Shown: positions 30,216-39,496, numbered from the stretch's first letter. The stretch is 64,000 nt of DNA from Candidatus Pantoea gossypiicola (GCF_008632075.1 NZ_VWVM01000011.1:62001-126000), one strand, 5' to 3'. Notes: generated from the letters alone by a model not told the origin. Numbers and translations are program-made.

Positions 30216-31891
30216 TTACGCTCCTGCTGACGCTGTTCATCTGTCTGCAGGCGCACGCATCACTCTTTTCAAACCCGGCGACCAGCCGCTTTGTGCCAGT
30301 CGATAAAGCGTTTACGTTTGACTTTGACCAGCAGGGCACGCAGCTCAACCTGCACTGGAAAGTGAAATCGGGTTACTACCTTTATCGCCAGCAGATCCGC
30401 ATTACGCCGCAGAACGCGACCATTGCGCCGCTGACGCTGCCCGCCGGTCAGCCACATGAAGATGAATTCTTCGGCAAAAGTGAGATCTATCCTCGGAACC
30501 TGACGCTGCCGGTGACGCTGAAACAGGCAGGCCCTGATGCCACGCTCAGCGTCACGTATCAGGGCTGTGCCGCCGCCGGATTCTGTTACCCGCCTGAGAC
30601 ACGCAGCATACCGGTAAGTCAGGTAGCAGCCAGCAGCGTGCCAGCACCGGTCAGTACTCAACCTGCCTCCGCCAGCTCGCTGCCCTTTTCTCCGCTCTGG
30701 GCGTTATTGATAGGCATCGGTGTGGCATTTACCCCCTGCGTACTGCCGATGTATCCGTTGATCTCCGGCATCATCCTTGGCGGCAAGCGCCACTATTCGC
30801 TGGGCAGACTGTTTGCGCTGGCGATGGTTTATGTCCAGGGAATGGCGCTGACCTACACGTTATTGGGGATGGTGGTCGCGGCCGCGGGTCTGCGCTTCCA
30901 GGCCGCGTTGCAGCACCCGTGGGTGCTGTTCACGCTTTCCCTGCTGTTCATCGTGCTGGCACTGTCGATGTTCGGACTGTTTACGCTGCAACTGCCCGCC
31001 AGCCTGCAAACCCGTCTGACCCTGTGGAGCAATCGCCAGCAGGGAGGATCGCTGCCCGGCGTCTTCCTGATGGGCGCGCTGGCAGGTTTGATCTGTTCGC
31101 CCTGCACCACGGCCCCGCTCAGTGCCATTCTGCTCTACATCGCGCAGAGCGGAAATCTATGGGCCGGTGCCGGAACGCTGTGGCTCTATGCGGTCGGCAT
31201 GGGATTACCGCTGATCGCCGTGACCCTGTTTGGCAACCGGCTGCTGCCGAAAAGCGGCCCGTGGATGCAGACAGTTAAAGAGGGCTTTGGTTTTGTCATC
31301 CTGGCGCTGCCGGTGTTCCTGCTGGAACGGGTGCTGGGCGACGCGTGGGGAGTGCGGCTCTGGAGCCTGCTCGGCGTGGCGTTCTTTGGCTGGGCGTTTA
31401 GCATCAGCCTGCGCGCCAGCAGCGGTAAGTGGCGCGTGGTGCAGATTATCATGCTGGCCGCTGCGCTGATCAGCGCGCGTCCGTTGCAGGACTGGGCCTT
31501 TGGCGGTCAGACCGCGCAGCATGCTGTGGCTCCATTGCCGTTCCAGACTCTTCAGACGCCGCAGCAGCTCGCAAGCGCGCTGCAGCAGGCAAGCGGCCGC
31601 ATCACCATGGTCGATCTCTACGCCGATTGGTGCGTCGCCTGCAAAGAGTTTGAAAAATATACCTTTAGCGATAGCTCCGTGCGCGATAGCCTGCGTCAGG
31701 TACAGCTGCTTCAGGCCAACGTCACCGCCAACAGCGCCAGCGACAACGCGCTGTTGCAGCATCTTCAGGTGCTGGGTTTACCGACGATTTTGTTCTTCGA
31801 TTCGCAGGGCCGTGAAATCCCCGGCTCGCGCATCACCGGTTTTCTCAATGCTGCCGACTTCAGAGCGCATTTGCAGAAACTTACCCCGTAA
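30191..31891 (+). CDS. dsbD: Thiol:disulfide interchange protein DsbD
   Basis: Carries electrons from cytoplasmic thioredoxin to periplasmic DsbC, DsbG and CcmG. The 566 residues comprise a signal peptide (~1-23), the N-terminal immunoglobulin-like domain with Cys126 and Cys132 ([12 protein letters not shown]), an eight-helix membrane domain with [11 protein letters not shown] and [11 protein letters not shown], and a C-terminal thioredoxin domain with Cys481-x-x-Cys484 (DWCVACKEF). All three redox pairs are intact. It overlaps cutA, and dicD follows 64 bp downstream. Confidence 0.98.
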   Translation: MAARISRLITLLLTLFICLQAHASLFSNPATSRFVPVDKAFTFDFDQQGTQLNLHWKVKSGYYLYRQQIRITPQNATIAPLTLPAGQPHEDEFFGKSEIYPRNLTLPVTLKQAGPDATLSVTYQGCAAAGFCYPPETRSIPVSQVAASSVPAPVSTQPASASSLPFSPLWALLIGIGVAFTPCVLPMYPLISGIILGGKRHYSLGRLFALAMVYVQGMALTYTLLGMVVAAAGLRFQAALQHPWVLFTLSLLFIVLALSMFGLFTLQLPASLQTRLTLWSNRQQGGSLPGVFLMGALAGLICSPCTTAPLSAILLYIAQSGNLWAGAGTLWLYAVGMGLPLIAVTLFGNRLLPKSGPWMQTVKEGFGFVILALPVFLLERVLGDAWGVRLWSLLGVAFFGWAFSISLRASSGKWRVVQIIMLAAALISARPLQDWAFGGQTAQHAVAPLPFQTLQTPQQLASALQQASGRITMVDLYADWCVACKEFEKYTFSDSSVRDSLRQVQLLQANVTANSASDNALLQHLQVLGLPTILFFDSQGREIPGSRITGFLNAADFRAHLQKLTP

Positions 31892-31955
31892 ACAACACTG
31901 GAGTCAGGTCATTGCCCGGTGAAATTGCCGGGCCTGCATACCAGAGGAGAGTCAC

Positions 31956-32534
31956 TTGCAGCGTGAACAGATACTCGAGCATGCATTGAATGTGCTTGAA
32001 CAGAACGGCCTTGCCGCCACCCTCTCATTGGAAACCCTGGCGGGACAGACTGAATTAACCCTTGAGCAGCTTCAGCTGTTCTGGCCCGATCGTGATGCTC
32101 TGCTCTATGATGCGCTGCGCTATCATGGCCAGCAGATCGAAACCTGGCGACGCCAAATCCTGCTGGATGTGTCGCTGTCACCGGATCAGAAGCTGATGGC
32201 ACGCTACGAAGTCCTGAGTGAGCAGGTCAGTAAAGGACGCTTTCCGGGCTGCCTGTTTATCGCCGCCTGTAGCTTCTACCCACAGCCCGATCAGCCCATC
32301 CATCAACTGGCCGAGCAGCAAAAAAGCGGCTCATGGCAGTTCACCCATGACATTCTGGTGGAGCAAGGGCTGGATAACCCCAGCATGGTGACCGATCAGA
32401 TGGAGCTGATCCTTGAAGGCTGCCTGAGCAAGCTGCTGGTGAAGCGTAATGTGCAGGATGTCGCCACTGCCCAGCGACTGGCGGAAGATGTTTACAGCAT
32501 CGCGCTGTGCCGCAAAAACGGCGCGCTGGCCTGA
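31956..32534 (+). CDS. dicD: TetR-type division regulator DicD (YjdC)
   Basis: A 192-residue TetR/AcrR-like protein matching E. coli YjdC throughout (RFPGCLFIAACSFYPQPDQP, QMELILEGCLSKLL). The N-terminal HTH is at ~1-45. The start codon is TTG, supported by GAGGAG eight bases upstream and the family N-terminus MQREQIL. Position between dsbD and tRNA-Phe is as in E. coli. Confidence 0.93.
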   Translation: MQREQILEHALNVLEQNGLAATLSLETLAGQTELTLEQLQLFWPDRDALLYDALRYHGQQIETWRRQILLDVSLSPDQKLMARYEVLSEQVSKGRFPGCLFIAACSFYPQPDQPIHQLAEQQKSGSWQFTHDILVEQGLDNPSMVTDQMELILEGCLSKLLVKRNVQDVATAQRLAEDVYSIALCRKNGALA

Positions 32535-32602
32535 GGTTTTGCCTGCTTTGACTGAAAATCAGGCAATCAGTCACGTTTCCAGGGGTTTTTTAGTGAAAGC
32601 CG

Positions 32603-32631
32603 TTGACGACCCGCGGCCTTTACGGTTTAAT
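32603..32631 (+). promoter_or_regulatory. Promoter of tRNA-Phe
   Basis: -35 TTGACG (32603-32608), a 17-bp spacer and -10 TTTAAT (32626-32631), followed by a GC-rich discriminator GCGCCCCG typical of stringently controlled stable-RNA promoters; the tRNA starts 11 bp downstream. Confidence 0.88.
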
Positions 32632-32641
32632 GCGCCCCGTT

Positions 32642-32717
32642 GCCCGAATAGCTCAGTCGGTAGAGCAGGGGATTGAAAATCCCCGTGTCCCTGGTTCGAT
32701 TCCGGGTTCGGGCACCA
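32642..32717 (+). tRNA. pheU: tRNA-Phe (GAA)
   Basis: A 76-nt cloverleaf with encoded CCA. The acceptor GCCCGAA pairs with TTCGGGC; the anticodon loop CTGAAAA-type GATTGAAAATCC places GAA at the anticodon; the T arm contains GGTTCGATTCC. It corresponds in position to E. coli pheU, a known integration hot spot, and foreign-looking DNA begins immediately downstream. Confidence 0.98.
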
Positions 32718-32726
32718 TCTTTAAAG

Positions 32727-32748
32727 AACCCGCCTCTGGCGGGTTTTT
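32727..32748 (+). terminator. Rho-independent terminator of tRNA-Phe
   Basis: AACCCGCC / GGCGGGTT stem with a short loop, then five T residues. The 19-base core AACCCGCCTCTGGCGGGTT recurs with one mismatch at 39501-39519. Confidence 0.9.
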
Positions 32749-32822
32749 GCTTTTCAGAGCGAACCCGTTATCGAAGGTTCAATAGACTCGCCACTTCCTG
32801 TGGCTCGCCCATCCCCTTCAAT

Positions 32823-33761
32823 TCACGCTTCGTCAGGCCCACTCAGCGTCTGACTGCCGATATTCGTAAAATAGTTCCCCTGAACCAGTTCGCTGCTGAC
32901 AAAATCCACAAATGCTCTGACCTTCGAGGATAAATGGCGGTTAGAAGGCCAGATTAGCGACATCGATCCTAATGGCAGCATGTATTCAGTCAGCAAAGGG
33001 ACGAGTAATTCTTTTTCAAATGCTTCTTCAGCAACATAGACCGGCAGATGAGCTACGCCTGATCCATCAATGGCTGCCCGCAACCCAGCGTGAGTATTGT
33101 TGAATATAAGATCCCTGGGAAGGTCCAGGTTTTCAAAATCGGCAGAGAAAGCCCAACTGGCGATTCGACCACTTGAGGGATATTTGAAATGTATGCAGCG
33201 ATGGTGGACCAGATCAGCAGGGTTCAAAGGGACGCCATGCGTTTTTAGATACTCTCTGCTGGCACAGACGACAAAATACTGCTCTCCCAGCTTTCTGCTC
33301 ACAAGGCGGTTATCTGCCAGCTCACCACTTCTCACCGCGACATCTATTCCTTCCGCAATCAGATCCACCACGCGATCTTCAAAATCGATATCAAGCTGTA
33401 TATCAGGGTACTTTTCAATAAAACGTGGAAGTATGGGCATCAAAAGGGAATGCCCGAAAATTTGCGGCACGCTGATATGTAATCTGCCGCAGGGCGTGAT
33501 GCGCGTTTCGGCAATCAGGGCTCTGGCATCGCGAATCTCATTCAGGATGAACTTACACCGTTCATAGAAGACATTCCCTTCTTCAGTCAGACCGATGCTG
33601 CGCGTTGTCCGATGAAAAAGCCTTACCCCGAGTTCGTCTTCAAGTTTCGCCACGCTCTTTGCAATCGCTGAAGAAGAGATGCCTGACACCCTTGCCGCTG
33701 CAACATAGCTGCCCAGTTCAGCCGTATAAACAAACGCCCTGAGACCTCGCAGACTCTCCAT
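32823..33761 (-). CDS. LysR-family regulator, likely controls the adjacent operon
   Basis: A 312-residue LysR-type regulator: winged HTH (~1-60; VAAARVSGISSSAIAKSVAKLE, RLFHRTTRSIGLTEEG) and a LysR substrate-binding domain (~90-300). The start at MESLRGLRAFV has GGAGGGGGG directly upstream on the minus strand. It is transcribed divergently from the five-gene operon across 270 bp of AT-rich DNA, the usual layout for a LysR activator and its target. The inducer is unknown. Confidence 0.9.
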   Translation of the reverse strand: MESLRGLRAFVYTAELGSYVAAARVSGISSSAIAKSVAKLEDELGVRLFHRTTRSIGLTEEGNVFYERCKFILNEIRDARALIAETRITPCGRLHISVPQIFGHSLLMPILPRFIEKYPDIQLDIDFEDRVVDLIAEGIDVAVRSGELADNRLVSRKLGEQYFVVCASREYLKTHGVPLNPADLVHHRCIHFKYPSSGRIASWAFSADFENLDLPRDLIFNNTHAGLRAAIDGSGVAHLPVYVAEEAFEKELLVPLLTEYMLPLGSMSLIWPSNRHLSSKVRAFVDFVSSELVQGNYFTNIGSQTLSGPDEA

Positions 33762-33796
33762 CCCCCCCTCCAATTGTGGAATTTTTTTCCTTAGTG

Positions 33797-33812
33797 TAAG
33801 TACCTTTACTTA
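33797..33812. promoter_or_regulatory. Candidate LysR operator
   Basis: A perfect palindrome TAAGTA-CCTT-TACTTA lies 35 bp upstream of the LysR gene start and 220 bp before the operon. The T-N11-A pattern and AT-rich dyad fit LysR binding sites. The 33774-34033 gap has no gene and is strikingly AT-rich. Confidence 0.45.
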
Positions 33813-34033
33813 TATTTACAATGATGTCACTGCATTTTAGTCTTGATGAAAATGAATTGTTAAATTACCTGAAAGGCACTGTCGCTTGTCAAATTTTCAA
33901 AATAGTAAGAGTACCTCCCCGGCTTTATTAATTCCGTTAATAAACCGGATGAAACTCTTTTTATAAGCTTCAAAAAACTGAAAGCTTGACTGTTATTTTT
34001 TGGTCAAAGGAAACCCTTATATGGAGAAGCATC

Positions 34034-34522
34034 GTGAGTGAATTAGTACATACCCTTTCGCCTGAAACTGTTATTGACAATGGATTGGTTATCTATTTTG
34101 CTGGTTCAATCAGAGCCGGACGGGATGATGTTCCTGTTTACGCGAAACTGATTAATAAGCTCAAGGGCTACGGTAAAGTTATTACCGAACACGTGGGTGA
34201 TTACAGTTTATCTGATGGTGGTCAGTCTTTCCTGGGTGACAAATTTATTCATGACCGTGATTTGCACTGGCTGCGCCATTCCCAGGTAGTTGTCGCTGAA
34301 GTCACAACTCCAAGTCTGGGAGTAGGTTATGAAATTGCGACGGCAATCAGCTGGCGTATTCCTGTTATCACGCTCTACAGAAAAAATGAAAAAAACGTTT
34401 CAGCCATGATATCTGGCAGTGATGGATGTCGCCATTATGATTATCAGCAGGTTGAAGATGCCTTTCAGATTATCGAAAGTGAAATGGCGAAGTTAGGTTA
34501 TGAGGTCGCCCATGAATCGTAA
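34034..34522 (+). CDS. DNPH1/Rcl-like (MilB-type) nucleotide N-hydrolase
   Basis: A 162-residue protein of the nucleoside 2-deoxyribosyltransferase superfamily, very close to DNPH1, which cleaves 5-hydroxymethyl-dUMP to the free base and deoxyribose 5-phosphate. Visible motifs are YFAGSIRAGRDD (residues 21-32, phosphate loop), TEHVGD, RDLHWLRHSQVVVAEVT with Asp76, TPSLGVGYE with the catalytic Glu100, and SAMISG. The GTG start at 34034 is chosen because GGAG lies seven bases upstream. It overlaps the next gene by 11 bp. MilB (mildiomycin) and BcmB (bacimethrin) are precedents in pathways that also contain a thymidylate-synthase homologue. Base specificity is not proven. Confidence 0.88.
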   Translation: MSELVHTLSPETVIDNGLVIYFAGSIRAGRDDVPVYAKLINKLKGYGKVITEHVGDYSLSDGGQSFLGDKFIHDRDLHWLRHSQVVVAEVTTPSLGVGYEIATAISWRIPVITLYRKNEKNVSAMISGSDGCRHYDYQQVEDAFQIIESEMAKLGYEVAHES

Positions 34523-35594
34523 TATTACGCATGCGCTGGTTAATACCGTAAATAACATCATGATGAATGGTAACGATGTTGGCTCACGCGATCAGGAGCA
34601 ACGGGAAATTCTCTCTACATTAACCAAAATCAGCCATCCCACAGAGCGATTCCTGGTATTACCCCACAGAAATAATAACGTCTTTGCGCAGGTTGCAGAA
34701 ACGATGTGGGTACTCGCTGGACGGGATGATCTGCACTTCCTTAAACATTATCTTCCTCGCGCAGAAGACTATTCCGATGACTCACTGACCTGGCGAGCAG
34801 CCTACGGACCCCGGTTACGCAAATGGAAAGGGAAAGTAGACCAGTTGCAGGGAGTAGTGAATCGCCTTAGAGAAGATCCGCTGACAAAACGTGCAGTAAT
34901 GAATATCTTTGATCCTGAAACGGATTATCAGGAAACAAAAGATGTTCCCTGTAATAACTGGCTGCACTTCATCCAGCGAGGCGGTTATCTTGATTTACAT
35001 GTTACCGTCCGCGCGAATGATGCCATCTGGGGATTCAGCGGCATTAATTTTTTTGAGTGGAGCGTTTTACACGAAATTATTGCTAATACGCTTGGGTGGA
35101 AAGTCGGAAAGTTATCCTGGTATGTAGGCACATTCCATATCTATAACCGTCATTACTCAACTGCAGAGAAAATCAGCAGCATGAAGAACCCGGTAAGCAT
35201 GTACGAATGCCAGATTAACCCGACAAAAATAACCACGTGTGCAGAAAATATTGATGAAGTGTTGGCAATGGTTTTTCAGGCTGAAGAGGCTTCACGAAAC
35301 GGCAACTTTAAAAATTCGTCTGAGATCGAGAAGAATATAGCCGATCCTTTTTTCAGAAAGGCCGCGACCTTGTTGAAAATTTATAATGCGCTGCAGCTAA
35401 ATGTCGATCGGGACATTATCAATAACTACCTCAAAGAGCTGGGCAATAGTGATTTCCACATTGCCGCACTTGAATATCTGAGCAGGAAATGGAAATCCCA
35501 GGAAACATTGGCAGCAGTCAGCACAATTTCAGATGAATTTTATCAGGCATTTACCTCAATGAAGAACCCGGTAAATAGCAGTCTAATCACTTAG
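34512..35594 (+). CDS. Thymidylate-synthase-like pyrimidine nucleotide hydroxymethylase (MilA-type)
   Basis: A 360-residue ThyA-superfamily protein, about 100 residues longer than ThyA at the C-terminus. The catalytic Cys147 lies in DVPCNNWLHF where ThyA has PCHAFFQF; AETMWVLAG, WRAAYGPRLRKW and the FHIYNRH segment (ThyA THLYSNH, sugar contacts) are recognisable. Asn179 in INFFEW aligns with the ThyA Asn177 that reads uracil, whereas dCMP hydroxymethylases carry Asp there; this hints at a uracil nucleotide substrate. With the preceding DNPH1-like gene it matches the MilA/MilB and BcmA/BcmB pairings. Start at 34512 follows GAGGT; 34500 is an alternative. A hydroxymethylase role is inferred; phage-like or ordinary thymidylate synthesis is less likely given the context. 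Confidence 0.82.
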   Translation: MNRNITHALVNTVNNIMMNGNDVGSRDQEQREILSTLTKISHPTERFLVLPHRNNNVFAQVAETMWVLAGRDDLHFLKHYLPRAEDYSDDSLTWRAAYGPRLRKWKGKVDQLQGVVNRLREDPLTKRAVMNIFDPETDYQETKDVPCNNWLHFIQRGGYLDLHVTVRANDAIWGFSGINFFEWSVLHEIIANTLGWKVGKLSWYVGTFHIYNRHYSTAEKISSMKNPVSMYECQINPTKITTCAENIDEVLAMVFQAEEASRNGNFKNSSEIEKNIADPFFRKAATLLKIYNALQLNVDRDIINNYLKELGNSDFHIAALEYLSRKWKSQETLAAVSTISDEFYQAFTSMKNPVNSSLIT

Positions 35595-35610
35595 TTTTAA
35601 AGGTCTCTGC

Positions 35611-36843
35611 GTGAAAACTACATTAAAAATTTCAGTGCCAAACCTAAAACGTTCCAGACTATTTGTTGCATCGACAATATTAAATGCAACGGGTGGTGGA
35701 TTGATCATGGCGTTTATGATGATCTACTTTGACAGAACGACAACGCTTACGCTCTCAATAATAGGCGTAGCTATTGCCACAGGCCGTGCCCTTTCCTCTT
35801 TAGTACCTGTCCTGATAGGAAGGTTACTGGACAGACTCGGTCCTAAAAAACTGTCGATATGGGGCGATTTTATCAGCGGCGCGGGTTTTGTCATGTGTCT
35901 TTTCGCCAGAGACCCTTTTACCATAATGCTGACGCAGTTTTTTACCCAGGCAGGATCTCATATTTTCTGGACGAGCAACCGAGGGCTGGTTTCACTGGCT
36001 TCAGGTGGGAAAGGGACTCAAACCTGGTTCGGACTTATTGCGTCTATCAGGAATATTGGTCTGGGACTGGGCACCATCTTTACTTCACTGGCTTTTTCTG
36101 TTGATTCTGACAGCAGTCTGCATTTTATTATTATTGCGTCGGCATCACTTTACTTTCTATCCTGCCTGGCACTTTTGATGTGGCATCCTGTAGCCGTGCA
36201 GACGGTAAAGAATAGCCACAACAAAGCAGAAAGTCATAATATTAGAAAAGTGTTGAGCGATCCCAGCTATCGCCAGCTTCTGATTGTCAACTTTGGCTTA
36301 GTTATTGCTGCAATGGTTATTCCGCTCGTAATTGTTATTTATGCAACCAAACAACTTGGCCTTCCTGCCTTTTTTTCAGGCGGACTGGTCATTTTAAACA
36401 CGGCCATTGTGGCGCTAATCAGCACCCATATTGCATCATGGACAAAAGAGAACGATCCCGTCCAGAACATAAAACTCGCTTATTACCTGAATATTCTTTC
36501 GTTCATTATTTTCTGGTGTGCCAGCATAACTTTAAATAACCAGATAGTTACTGGTGGGCTGTTAATTGTTGCGATGCTTATTTACAGCCTTGCAGAAATG
36601 TTATCTACGCCGTCGGTTAACATGCTAAGTATAAAACTAGCCCCGGAAGTAAATAATGGAAATTACATGGCTGCCTTCCAGATGACCTGGTCGGCAGGAA
36701 TGACGTTGTCTCCGGCAATTTTTGGCTGGCTGCTGGATATGAATACGCATTCCACCTGGATAGTACTGCTCTTACTGACCGCAGTCACTTTTAGTCTGGG
36801 ATTCAAAAATTTAAAAGGAGGAGTTAATGAATACAACTATTAA
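35611..36843 (+). CDS. MFS transporter, probable exporter of the cluster product
   Basis: A 410-residue major-facilitator protein with about 12 membrane helices. The MFS motif-A-like loop LIGRLLDRLGPKKLSIWGD lies after helix 2. The GTG start is preceded by AAAGGT, 16 bp after the thymidylate-synthase-like gene, and the 3' end overlaps the first ATP-grasp gene by 17 bp, so it belongs to the operon. Export of, and self-protection from, the product is inferred from context. Confidence 0.85.
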   Translation: MKTTLKISVPNLKRSRLFVASTILNATGGGLIMAFMMIYFDRTTTLTLSIIGVAIATGRALSSLVPVLIGRLLDRLGPKKLSIWGDFISGAGFVMCLFARDPFTIMLTQFFTQAGSHIFWTSNRGLVSLASGGKGTQTWFGLIASIRNIGLGLGTIFTSLAFSVDSDSSLHFIIIASASLYFLSCLALLMWHPVAVQTVKNSHNKAESHNIRKVLSDPSYRQLLIVNFGLVIAAMVIPLVIVIYATKQLGLPAFFSGGLVILNTAIVALISTHIASWTKENDPVQNIKLAYYLNILSFIIFWCASITLNNQIVTGGLLIVAMLIYSLAEMLSTPSVNMLSIKLAPEVNNGNYMAAFQMTWSAGMTLSPAIFGWLLDMNTHSTWIVLLLLTAVTFSLGFKNLKGGVNEYNY

Positions 36844-38092
36844 TGGAAATAAAAGCATACTGGTTATTGAGCCGATCGGTATGGGAGGAGAGCTGCTTCT
36901 TAAGGCAATACGCGCACTGGGTTATCATTCAGTCGTCGCCACAACAGAAGAAGTCTATGACTCCATGCTGCAAGAAGTCTCAGGCATGATTGATGACCTC
37001 ATTTTTCTGGACTTTTCAGTGCGCCAGCTGGCCATTGAGACGCTGGTCAGCGAAGCGAAGAAGAAAGGCGTTTCCGGGGTAGTTGTCGCCTGGGAGTTCC
37101 TGACAGATATCGCAGCAGAAGTCGCACAAAGGCTCGATCTTTGCGGTCCGGATGCCTCGCTTTCCAGAGCCAGAAGAAACAAATATGACATGTACCGCAC
37201 GCTGTCGAAGGCAGAGTGTCCGTTACCGGCACTGCTGGCGGTATTAACCGACAAGGATGATGTGCATCAGCTTCCTCTGGAAGAGCTGGCGTTTCCTCTG
37301 GTGGTCAAACCGGCTGAAAATGCAGCCTCCTTTGGCGTTTCAGTGCTGATGGAGTGCAACGAGTTTCCTCAGGCATGTAAAGACGCATCACAATGGACAC
37401 ATGAATATCCACACGGTATTCCTTTCAGCAAAGAAATTCTGGTTCAGGAATATATTCCTGGACAGGAGTTTAGTGTTGAAGGCCTTTCCGTCTCAGGTCG
37501 ATATGCGCCCTGGGGTGTGACAATGAAGTTCACCACGCCCGGCAAAGCTCGTGCAGAAACCGGACACATTTTCCCGGCGCCTGTTCCTGACGCCTTACGC
37601 GATGAGATTCTGAACGTTGCCACTCAGGCGGTTATTGCCCTGGGCATCACGAATGGCATAAGCCATACCGAAATCAAATTAGACAAAGAAGGAAAGCCAC
37701 GCGTTATTGAGAGCTGTTCACGGCCAGCAGGTGACTATATTCCTCGCCTTGTCGCCCTTTCCACCGATCAGGACCCGCTTGAAATCTATGCCCGCCAGGC
37801 CGTCGGTATGCTGGATAGTGACTTTAAACCTGCCGTGCCTAAACGCTATTGTGCCATTCAGTTTGTCCGGCCTGACGCCGAAGGCGTTTTAAAGCAGCTT
37901 GAAATTCCTTCCAGGCTGGAAAATGCATCCGTCATTGAAACCCGCTCTACCGTTAGTGAAAATTCACCGGTAAAACCGGGCTCAACAAATATTGAACGTC
38001 TGGGATGGGCCATTTTTACCGCTGATTCTGAGCAGTCGATACTTTTGGCTATGGATGAATTTTCACAAAGCACCAGGGTCTCTATCGTATGA
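36827..38092 (+). CDS. ATP-grasp amino-acid ligase (BacD/DdaF-like)
   Basis: A 421-residue ATP-grasp enzyme. It has an N-terminal pre-ATP-grasp fold (SILVIEPIGMGGELLLKAI), the A-domain with RNKYDMYRTLSKAECPLPA and FPLVVKPAENAASFGVSV (ATP-binding lysine), QEYIPGQEFSVEG, and the Mg-binding end SHTEIKLDKEGKPRVIESCSR. The layout fits the L-amino-acid ligase branch that makes dipeptides or amino-acid amides. A strong AAGGAGG RBS lies inside the end of the MFS gene, and the stop overlaps the next start by four bases (ATGA). The acid and amine substrates cannot be read from sequence. Confidence 0.85.
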   Translation: MNTTINGNKSILVIEPIGMGGELLLKAIRALGYHSVVATTEEVYDSMLQEVSGMIDDLIFLDFSVRQLAIETLVSEAKKKGVSGVVVAWEFLTDIAAEVAQRLDLCGPDASLSRARRNKYDMYRTLSKAECPLPALLAVLTDKDDVHQLPLEELAFPLVVKPAENAASFGVSVLMECNEFPQACKDASQWTHEYPHGIPFSKEILVQEYIPGQEFSVEGLSVSGRYAPWGVTMKFTTPGKARAETGHIFPAPVPDALRDEILNVATQAVIALGITNGISHTEIKLDKEGKPRVIESCSRPAGDYIPRLVALSTDQDPLEIYARQAVGMLDSDFKPAVPKRYCAIQFVRPDAEGVLKQLEIPSRLENASVIETRSTVSENSPVKPGSTNIERLGWAIFTADSEQSILLAMDEFSQSTRVSIV

Positions 38093-39285
38093 GTGATTTT
38101 CCCGTACTCTGCATCCGCTCGCTGGATATAAGCCAGGCATCACCTTTTCTCGAAATGGCATGGGAAACGATCAAAAGCAGGCACAGTGATTCAAGACTGC
38201 TGCTCAAAGATCAGCCTCACTTTTCGTCTCCGATGGGGCCTGATGCCGCAATTGACGATGCCCAAAGTGAGCGTCAACCGGCTTACGTCAGCCATGTTAT
38301 TTCCTGGTCTATTCCCAATGAAAGGACCATTGAAGACATCACTTTGTCAGAAGGCGTCAGCGCGGTCCCTGGCCCAATTAATGCTGTATATAAGCTCTCC
38401 GATAAAAGAGCAACCAAAATGCTTTTTGAGCAATTCGCCCTTCCTACGCCGCGCTGGGAACTTCTGGACCGAGAATTTACACATGGCGAGCTTTTAAAAC
38501 CGGGCTGCAGAGACAAACTTGAGCAGGAACTGGTCAGCCATATTGCTTTTCCCGTCATTCTGAAACCCCTGTGGGATTGTATGGGGCATGGTTTTGAGAT
38601 AATCAGTAACAAAGACCAGCTGATCAAGACGCTGAGTCAGAATCAGCGCAAGAATATTTTAATTGAGTCCTTTATTGATGGTGCGCTTGGTTGCATAGAA
38701 ATTGCTGGTACGCCGGGGAATTACTTTTTCCAGCCTCCCTGTTATACCGGCCAGAGTTTACTGGGAGTTCGCTCTGATTTTGATACGATACGCGTCTGTC
38801 ATCCTGGTCTTTTCAGCAAACAGTTAACCGGCGAGGTCCAGACAAAACTGATTCTCCTATTAAATCACCTGGGGTTCAATGGTGTCTGCTGCGTCGATTT
38901 TATTGTTACGGAAAACAGCCTTTATCTGCTGGAAATTAACCCACGTATTAGCGGAATCAGTTGCCTGAGCTCAGCAGCAAGCGGCGTCAATTCATTTGAG
39001 TCAACGTACCTTATTTCTTCGGGTCAATGGCAGGCACCGCTTCCTTATCAAAGTCGTCAGGGAGCCGCTCTGCAACTGGGCGGGAAATATGCAGATGAAA
39101 TCAGTTCTGTTATTCGCGACGAAGGCAATAACGTCACAGTTTACCGTGACAACATCATTACGGTAGACGGAAAAGACTCACGAAATATGATTGCCGGCGG
39201 AACGATCAGCAGCATTGAGAATGTGTTGCAGTCTGTTCAGCATAGCTCGCTTAGCTTTATCGCTTCAACGCTACGCATAGCTTAG
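38089..39285 (+). CDS. Second ATP-grasp ligase
   Basis: A 398-residue ATP-grasp protein, distinct from its neighbour. Core segments are SDKRATKMLFEQFALPTPRWE, FPVILKPLWDCMGHGFEII (ATP-binding lysine, glycine loop), LIESFIDGALGCIEIAG and the metal site VDFIVTENSLYLLEINPRISG, as in D-Ala-D-Ala-ligase-like enzymes. The N-terminal ~110 residues match nothing I recognise. Last gene of the operon, translationally coupled to the first ligase; two ligases in series suggest two amide or peptide bonds in the product. Confidence 0.83.
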   Translation: MSDFPVLCIRSLDISQASPFLEMAWETIKSRHSDSRLLLKDQPHFSSPMGPDAAIDDAQSERQPAYVSHVISWSIPNERTIEDITLSEGVSAVPGPINAVYKLSDKRATKMLFEQFALPTPRWELLDREFTHGELLKPGCRDKLEQELVSHIAFPVILKPLWDCMGHGFEIISNKDQLIKTLSQNQRKNILIESFIDGALGCIEIAGTPGNYFFQPPCYTGQSLLGVRSDFDTIRVCHPGLFSKQLTGEVQTKLILLLNHLGFNGVCCVDFIVTENSLYLLEINPRISGISCLSSAASGVNSFESTYLISSGQWQAPLPYQSRQGAALQLGGKYADEISSVIRDEGNNVTVYRDNIITVDGKDSRNMIAGGTISSIENVLQSVQHSSLSFIASTLRIA

Positions 39286-39496
39286 TCCCGCACAGTATTG
39301 CCTGACGTAATCAGGAGCAGGTCTGCCTGGCGTCCCGCTTTACAGGCTGATATATCCGGGATAAAAAGTTGATAATGTCGTGTGGATGCAATTATCTGGT
39401 CAGGATGTTTTTTGTCCTGCTTGTTACGGCCCTTTTCAACGGGTGATAATTAAAATGTCAGCGGCAGTGCGGTGCACACACAGATGACGCCGCTTT

